Positions 58,610 to 64,000 of a DNA stretch of 64,000 nt are shown one piece after another; the first letter of the stretch is position 1; each line of letters opens with the position of its first letter. Source of the stretch: Shewanella baltica (GTDB lineage Bacteria > Pseudomonadota > Gammaproteobacteria > Enterobacterales > Shewanellaceae). The notes below the pieces were generated by a model. It saw only the letters and a program-made list of their open reading frames with translations. It made no database searches and had not been told where the DNA came from. A program made the position numbers and the translations under genes. Location: NCBI RefSeq assembly GCF_900456975.1, contig NZ_UGYM01000002.1, positions 248,001 through 312,000 on the forward strand, read 5' to 3'.

Positions 58610-60829
58610 ATGTTAGTAGGTTTAGCAAATCCACTCCAACAGGCCTTGGTAAGTATTTTTAGTGAGTCTCCGCTAGAAACCTTAGAGCAAAATGTTGACC
58701 GAGCACTTGAGACCATCACATTGCAGCTGCATTGTGACGGGGTATTTGTATTGACCGGCAGCCAGTCTCTGGATCGTTTACGCACGCGTAATTTGTATCT
58801 AAAACCCCAATTTGCCAAAGGCCAACAAACCCGAGTCTGGCCCTTGGCACGCATGCCATTCTTTCGCTCCCTTGTCCGCACCCCGCGACTATTAAATCTG
58901 TCCGATGTGAATACCTTGCCTGCCGATGCGCAGGCCGAGCGAGCCCTATTAAGGGACTGGGACGTGAAGAGTCTATTGGTATTGCCACCTGTGGTATTTG
59001 GCGAAACGCGTATTGCGCTGGGCGCGGTGAATTGCTCTGAGTGTTGCGAATGGAGCGAAGAGTTTATAAGTGAGTTTAACCACGCCGCTGTGATGATTGG
59101 CTCGGCGATGGAACTGACGCGTATCGCCCTGAGCATGCTCGCCAGTGAGCATAAATACTGTGAAGTCTTCAATCAGTTACCCTTAGCCTGCGCCTTATTA
59201 GATAAATATAATCAATTGACTATGCTCAATAAAGTCGCCCTGCAAACGCTGCCAATCCAACATGGTTATGATTTATTCGACATGGTGCGTGAGGAAGAAC
59301 ATGCCATGTTAACCGATACCTTGCATGTGGTACGTGAAGGCGTACTTGGTCAGGCTTGGTGTGAATTACCGTTGAAATCTATCCATCAATTGGCTTGGTT
59401 GAAACTCAGTTTTAGCCAGATCAGTGGCGATAAAGATACCTTAGTCATGATTGCCGAAGATGTCAGCGAGAAGTATCGCCTAGCCGATGAGCTGTCGTTC
59501 CATGCCAATTATGATGCGCTCACAGGATTGCCCAATCGGTTGCATTTCGAAGCCCTATTAGAAAACCTGCTGCACGCCCACGACGATATGCCCATTTGCG
59601 TGGCGTTTCTCGATTTAGACCAATTCCAAGTCATCAACAATATCAGTGGCCATCAGGCGGGCGATAAGCTGCTTTGCCAAGTGGCATTACGCTTAAAACA
59701 GCTCGTGCGTAAGGGCGATATCGTCGCCCGTTTAGGTGGCGATGAGTTTGGTATCTTGATGCATTACTGCAATGTGGACTCGGCAAAACAAATAGCTAAA
59801 CGTATCTGTACCCAATTGGCTAACCATGAATTTATTTGGGAAGGTCGCAGCCACAATGTCAGTGTCAGCATGGGGATTGCTAAACTCGATAAAAAAGCCG
59901 CCGACATTTATACCGTGATGAGTCAGGCCGATGCTGCTTGTCGCTTGGCGAAGGATCAAGGCCGCAATGGCTGGCATTTATACAGTGCGAGCGATCCTAA
60001 AATGAACCGTCTTTATACTGAGATGATGGCGTCGGTGGACATAGTCGGCGCACTGGCGTTAAACCAATTTGAGCTTTATTTTCAAAGCATAGTGCCATTA
60101 AACCGCGAGGAGTCTGGTCTGCATTTAGAGATCTTACTGCGCATGGTGCAGGCCAACGGCACGATTGTGTCACCAGCCATCTTCTTGCCCGCCGCCGAGC
60201 GATATAACTTAGCTTCTAAGGTCGATTTGTGGGTGATCGATAACTTGCTCAAGTGGGGCGGTTGCCATTTAGATATCTGGCAGCAATTGGATCTCGTGTC
60301 GGTGAATTTGTCGGCGACCTCTTTGGGCGACTTTGAGTTTATGAACTGGCTAGAAATGCGTTTGATGGCCGAACCTGAGCTGGTGGACAAGCTTTGCATC
60401 GAGATCACTGAAACCGCGGCCGTGAGTCAGCTCGATCAAGCGACAAAGTTACTCGATATACTGCGCCCGCTTAATTGTAAGTTAGCCCTTGATGACTTTG
60501 GGGCTGGCTTTTCTAGCTTCGCCTACCTTAAGCGCCTTAATGTGGACTTTGTGAAGGTGGATGGCCAGTTTGTGGTGAACATCTGCGAAGACAGTGCGGA
60601 TCAGGCGATCGTTAAATCGATTTGCCAACTCGGCCAAGATATGGGCTTTGATGTGGTTGCTGAATTTGTCGAATCCCAAGATATTGGCCGGAAACTGCAA
60701 ATCCTTGGCGTCGACTATGCCCAAGGTTACGCCATCAATAAACCGATACAGTTAGCTGAATTACAGTCTGGACTTAGTCAGCCTTGGCTCGAAAAACGTG
60801 AGACCTTTGCGGCCTATCCACAACTCTAG
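58610..60829 (+). CDS. GGDEF-EAL c-di-GMP signalling protein with GAF/PAS-like input
   Basis: 739 residues, no TM helix. N-terminal GAF-like region (about 1-170), PAS-like region (about 180-295), GGDEF domain (about 300-465) with an intact GGDEF at 376-380, and an EAL domain (about 485-730). The EAL signature reads E507-I-L, a conservative variant, and DDFGAGFSS and VKVDGQFV look intact. It could be bifunctional; which activity dominates is not readable. AAGGAAG lies about 10 bases before the ATG. Confidence 0.92.
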   Translation: MLVGLANPLQQALVSIFSESPLETLEQNVDRALETITLQLHCDGVFVLTGSQSLDRLRTRNLYLKPQFAKGQQTRVWPLARMPFFRSLVRTPRLLNLSDVNTLPADAQAERALLRDWDVKSLLVLPPVVFGETRIALGAVNCSECCEWSEEFISEFNHAAVMIGSAMELTRIALSMLASEHKYCEVFNQLPLACALLDKYNQLTMLNKVALQTLPIQHGYDLFDMVREEEHAMLTDTLHVVREGVLGQAWCELPLKSIHQLAWLKLSFSQISGDKDTLVMIAEDVSEKYRLADELSFHANYDALTGLPNRLHFEALLENLLHAHDDMPICVAFLDLDQFQVINNISGHQAGDKLLCQVALRLKQLVRKGDIVARLGGDEFGILMHYCNVDSAKQIAKRICTQLANHEFIWEGRSHNVSVSMGIAKLDKKAADIYTVMSQADAACRLAKDQGRNGWHLYSASDPKMNRLYTEMMASVDIVGALALNQFELYFQSIVPLNREESGLHLEILLRMVQANGTIVSPAIFLPAAERYNLASKVDLWVIDNLLKWGGCHLDIWQQLDLVSVNLSATSLGDFEFMNWLEMRLMAEPELVDKLCIEITETAAVSQLDQATKLLDILRPLNCKLALDDFGAGFSSFAYLKRLNVDFVKVDGQFVVNICEDSADQAIVKSICQLGQDMGFDVVAEFVESQDIGRKLQILGVDYAQGYAINKPIQLAELQSGLSQPWLEKRETFAAYPQL

Positions 60830-60935
60830 TGTTTGGTACACTTATCTACCGAGCCGGATTATGTTGCAGTGAAATGGTACTCACCGTCGATTGTTAGTAC
60901 ACTGACGGCCTGTGTTGGCCGCTGATGTCTTTTTC

Positions 60936-63482
60936 TTGAACTCTCTACCTATTCATAGCTTATTAGCACCGCTGCGTGCGGCTTTTTCTCGTCACGCTCA
61001 AGTGATCCTCGAGGCACCGACTGGTGCGGGTAAATCTACCGCGTTACCTTTGGCTATGCTGGATTGGCCCGAAATCAGCGGACGCATTTTAATGCTCGAA
61101 CCTCGGCGTGTCGCTGCGCGCAGTGTGGCGCACTATATTGCCCATTGTCGCCAGCAAAAGGTGGGGCAAGAAGTGGGCTATCGCGTGCGCGGTGAAGCTA
61201 AAGTTAGCGCCAATACCCGCTTAGAGATTGTCACCGAAGGCATACTCACGCGGATGATCCAGCAAGATCCCGAATTAACTGGGATTGGAATGATCATCTT
61301 CGATGAGATCCATGAACGCCACCTCACTACCGATTTAGGCTTAGCCTTAGCGCTCGAAGTGCAAGCTTCACTACGGGACGATTTAAAGATATTGGCCATG
61401 TCGGCCACCTTATCTGGCCTTGCCTTGGGCGAATTGATGCCAGAGGCCGTGACCTTGCACAGTGAAGGCCGCAGTTTTCCCGTTGAGGTTGAATATCGCC
61501 CTGTGCCGACGCAGCAGCATTGGATCGATCATCTTGGCCGCTGCGTACTCGATCTGGTCTCTGCCAGTAGTGCCAACGTTGATAAAACGGCTAGCAATAA
61601 CTCCGTGCTCGTCTTCTTACCGGGAAAAGGCGAAATCTCACGACTGCAGCAGTTTCTGCGTGAGCGCTTAGCCCAAGATGCCTTTCTGATTTGCCCCCTT
61701 TATGGTGAGCTTTCGGGTGCTGAGCAAGATAGCGCGATTGCGGCAACCACAGATGGCAGGCGCAAAATCGTGCTAGCGACTAACGTGGCGGAATCGAGCT
61801 TAACCATTGAAGGTATAGGTTTTGTCATCGACAGCGGCTATAAACGTCAGGCCAGTTTTAACCCTAAAACCGGCGTCACCCGCTTAGGTTTGAAACGCAT
61901 TAGCCAAGCTTCGGCAACTCAGCGCAGTGGCCGCGCCGGACGTTTATCTGCGGGCGTGTGCGTGCGTTTGTGGAGCCAAGAAGAACATGGCCGTATGCTC
62001 AGAGCCGATGAACCCGAGATCAGCCAAGCGGATCTGGTGGCTATGGCCCACGATTGTGCTTACTGGGGCGCAAAATCCTTCAGCGACTTGATGTTGTTAA
62101 CGCCGCCACCTAGTGTGAATGAGGCGCTGGCGTGGCAATTACTGCAGCGCTTAGGCATGGTCGATGGTGACAATAAACTCACTCCCCACGGTAAAGCGGC
62201 CTATGAGCTGGGGTGTCACCCCAGGCTTGCCCATATGCTATTGGGCGCGAAAAGCTTAAGTGTGAAAAGCTTAGGCGTAAACAATGTTAATGAGCAAACT
62301 GGGCAATTGGGCAGTTTGGCCTGTTTGCTGTCGGGGATTGTAGAGGCGCGCGGTTTGCCTAAAAAGGGCGCCGATATCATGAATTACCTGCACTTTGCCT
62401 GTCAGGGGCAAGCGGGACAGCAGGCGAAACAGTGGCAGAAAAAGCTCGGTTTAACTGCTGACTTAGTGAAGGTCGCGACCCATGCTCACCACAGTGATGT
62501 GGGATTATTGCTGGCGCTGGCATATCCAGATCGCATCGCCAAAGCGCGCGGCGTTGAGGGTTATCAATTAGCCAATGGCACTGGCGTGGTGTTGGCAGCC
62601 GAAGATGCCTTGTCGCAAACGCCTTGGATGGTGGTGGCGGATTTCCAAGAAACTGAAGGCCGAAACGCTGGACGGATTTACTTGGCGAGTCAGTTTCAGC
62701 TGAGCTTATTCGATAGCGAGCTAAAAGACTTGCTGGAAATCCACGAGATCTGTGGCTGGGATGAAGGCAAAGGCCGAGTCATTGCCGAGCGCCAATACAA
62801 GGTCGGACAAATTTTAGTGAAAACCGAGACGATTGCTAAGCCTGAGCGCAAGCAAATTGTCGCGGCCTTACTGGGTTATATTCGCCAGCAAGGATTACAA
62901 ATTCTCAATTGGAACGATAACTTAGAGCAATTTCAATACAGGCTCAAACTCGCGACGGAGTTCGACGCAGGCAGCGACTGGCCCAAGGTCGATGATGGGG
63001 CGTTATTAGTGAGCCTAGAAACTTGGCTGGCGCCTTACCTCGAAAATGTGAATAATCTGCCGCAATTAGTTAAGCTCGATTGCTTTGGTTTTGTGGCAAA
63101 CTGTTTGAGCTGGCAGCAGAAACAGCGACTGGACGAATTATTGCCAACCTCTTGGCCGTTAGTCACCGGTACCTCTGCGCCAATCGTATACGATGAGTCT
63201 GGGCGTGCGCTGCTACGGGTGCGACTGCAAGAAACCTTTGGCATGGCGCAGAGTCCTATGTTGGCGCAGGGCAAGCTAAAGGTGACGATGGAATTACTTT
63301 CTCCCGCTCAACGTCCATTGGCTTTGACGGCGGATTTAGCCAGTTTCTGGCAGGGACCTTATGTGGAAGTGAAAAAGGAAATGCGCGGCAGATATCCAAA
63401 ACATCTGTGGCCGGACGATCCTGTGAATACACTACCGACAAAATTTACCAAGAAGAAAACCTTGGGTTTAGCTCAGCCATAG
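60936..63482 (+). CDS. hrpB: ATP-dependent helicase HrpB
   Basis: DEAH-box helicase of the HrpB family, about 848 residues. Motif I is APTGAGKSTALPLAML, motif II is DEIHERHL (DEIH), motif III SATLS, and motif VI QRSGRAGR. The C-terminal part ends with RYPKHLWPDDP, the HrpB signature. The start is uncertain: TTG 60936 gives the family-like N-terminus LNSLPIHSLL, while GTG 60912 adds eight residues. Neither has a clear ribosome binding site. A short in-frame repeat KSLSVKSLGV occurs near residue 440. Confidence 0.93.
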   Translation: MNSLPIHSLLAPLRAAFSRHAQVILEAPTGAGKSTALPLAMLDWPEISGRILMLEPRRVAARSVAHYIAHCRQQKVGQEVGYRVRGEAKVSANTRLEIVTEGILTRMIQQDPELTGIGMIIFDEIHERHLTTDLGLALALEVQASLRDDLKILAMSATLSGLALGELMPEAVTLHSEGRSFPVEVEYRPVPTQQHWIDHLGRCVLDLVSASSANVDKTASNNSVLVFLPGKGEISRLQQFLRERLAQDAFLICPLYGELSGAEQDSAIAATTDGRRKIVLATNVAESSLTIEGIGFVIDSGYKRQASFNPKTGVTRLGLKRISQASATQRSGRAGRLSAGVCVRLWSQEEHGRMLRADEPEISQADLVAMAHDCAYWGAKSFSDLMLLTPPPSVNEALAWQLLQRLGMVDGDNKLTPHGKAAYELGCHPRLAHMLLGAKSLSVKSLGVNNVNEQTGQLGSLACLLSGIVEARGLPKKGADIMNYLHFACQGQAGQQAKQWQKKLGLTADLVKVATHAHHSDVGLLLALAYPDRIAKARGVEGYQLANGTGVVLAAEDALSQTPWMVVADFQETEGRNAGRIYLASQFQLSLFDSELKDLLEIHEICGWDEGKGRVIAERQYKVGQILVKTETIAKPERKQIVAALLGYIRQQGLQILNWNDNLEQFQYRLKLATEFDAGSDWPKVDDGALLVSLETWLAPYLENVNNLPQLVKLDCFGFVANCLSWQQKQRLDELLPTSWPLVTGTSAPIVYDESGRALLRVRLQETFGMAQSPMLAQGKLKVTMELLSPAQRPLALTADLASFWQGPYVEVKKEMRGRYPKHLWPDDPVNTLPTKFTKKKTLGLAQP

Positions 63483-63589
63483 CGCAGTGTTGCTGGTTTT
63501 AAATAGCGTGATAACACGCCTTGATTCGCACCTCGCTCACTGTTGTGCCTGTGGCTGATGTCTTTAAATGCATGAATGATGAAGTAGAT

Positions 63590-64000
63590 ATGACGACTAA
63601 GACGACAAAAAAAACACCCGCTTCCCGTAGGGCCAATAATGGCCGCGGTTTATTTCGACGAATGTGGTCAATCACTTGGAAATTAGGCTTAGCCGGATTA
63701 GCTGTAGTGACGTTCTACAGCATTTATCTCGATCAAATTATTGCGCAAAAATTTGAAGGCCAAAAATGGCACTTGCCCGCGCAGGTGTTCAGCCGTTCTA
63801 TGGCGCTGTATCCCGGCGCGGCGGTCAGTCATCCGCAAATGATGGCTGAGCTTAAGTTGCTCGGCTATCGCAAAGTCGCGAATCCACGCCAAGTGGGAGA
63901 GTTTTCGGCATCGAGCACTCGTATCGAATTGTGGCGTCGACCGTTCTTGCATCCTGAAGGCGATCAAGTCGAACAAAGAGTCATGATCAGCTTCGACAGC
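63590..64000 (+). CDS. mrcB: Penicillin-binding protein 1B, N-terminal part
   Basis: Open from the ATG at 63590 to the right edge (137 codons). It has a basic cytosolic tail (MTTKTTKKTPASRRANNGRG), a TM helix (LGLAGLAVVTFYSIYL) and the UB2H-domain start (WHLPAQVFSRSMALYPG). These mark the class A transglycosylase/transpeptidase PBP1B; hrpB-mrcB order is also found in E. coli. An in-frame ATG at 63572 would add six residues. Confidence 0.92.
   Translation, partial: MTTKTTKKTPASRRANNGRGLFRRMWSITWKLGLAGLAVVTFYSIYLDQIIAQKFEGQKWHLPAQVFSRSMALYPGAAVSHPQMMAELKLLGYRKVANPRQVGEFSASSTRIELWRRPFLHPEGDQVEQRVMISFDS

Noticed and set aside
63504..63522. GCGTG-ATAA-CACGC hairpin after hrpB as a terminator
   Set aside because: Stem of only five pairs and no T-run, so not called.

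Overview
The window is chromosomal DNA of a gammaproteobacterium, almost certainly Shewanella, close to the S. oneidensis / MR-4 / ANA-3 group. The evidence is gene content and order: rapA, a PhoH-like ATPase and an ArcS-type hybrid kinase (the Shewanella replacement for ArcB); the orn / tRNA-Gly / nnrD-tsaE-amiB-mutL-miaA-hfq-hflXKC block; petABC-sspAB; argD(astC)-astA-astD; and a Crp nearly identical to the E. coli protein. Most of the window is core genome with normal codon use. The only clear mobile element is one IS3-family insertion.

Layout. 1-12.4 kb: rapA (5' part only, minus strand), PIN-PhoH ATPase, arcS, a secreted met-zincin protease, and a convergent Ser/Thr kinase. 12.5-18.3 kb: a small Cys-rich protein behind an FNR-like box, tpm, a repeat-rich spacer, bfd with a Fur-like box, an Aer-like chemoreceptor, a 2-hydroxyacid dehydrogenase, a DUF3392 membrane protein and a glycerophosphodiesterase. 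18.3-22.8 kb: an MscK-like mechanosensitive channel gene split by a 1305-bp IS3-family element. Removing the IS and one copy of the 3-bp target duplication restores one 1072-codon frame. 22.9-26.4 kb: a DMT transporter, psd, rsgA and divergent orn. 26.4-27.3 kb: four identical tRNA-Gly(GCC) genes, with two tandem 80-bp tRNA-derived degenerate units before them and one degenerate copy after. 27.6-38.4 kb: a helical protein of unknown function, then nnrD-tsaE-amiB-mutL-miaA-hfq-hflX-hflK-hflC. 38.8-43.2 kb: the bc1 complex petABC, sspAB and pabA. 43.4-53.4 kb: an S9 peptidase lipoprotein, HDOD protein, alpha/beta hydrolase, argD/astC, astA, astD and a DUF1338 enzyme. 53.5-58.4 kb: a PepSY / response regulator / histidine kinase operon, crp, a Sel1-repeat protein and thpR. 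58.6-64 kb: a GGDEF-EAL protein, hrpB and the start of mrcB (PBP1B).

How the genes work together. Several relate to respiratory and redox control (ArcS, Crp, bc1 complex, Aer-like receptor, FNR-like box). Others cover RNA quality control (Hfq, Orn, MiaA, ThpR, RsgA, HrpB, RapA), envelope maintenance (Psd, AmiB, MrcB, HflKC) and arginine catabolism (AstC/A/D). I see no phage, CRISPR array or defence island. The most unusual structures are the tRNA-Gly array with its tRNA-derived repeats, the cleanly IS-split channel gene, the cluster of three short tandem duplications between tpm and bfd, and the divergent kinase / Cys-rich gene pair with an FNR-like site between them. Everything is read by eye; no database search was run.
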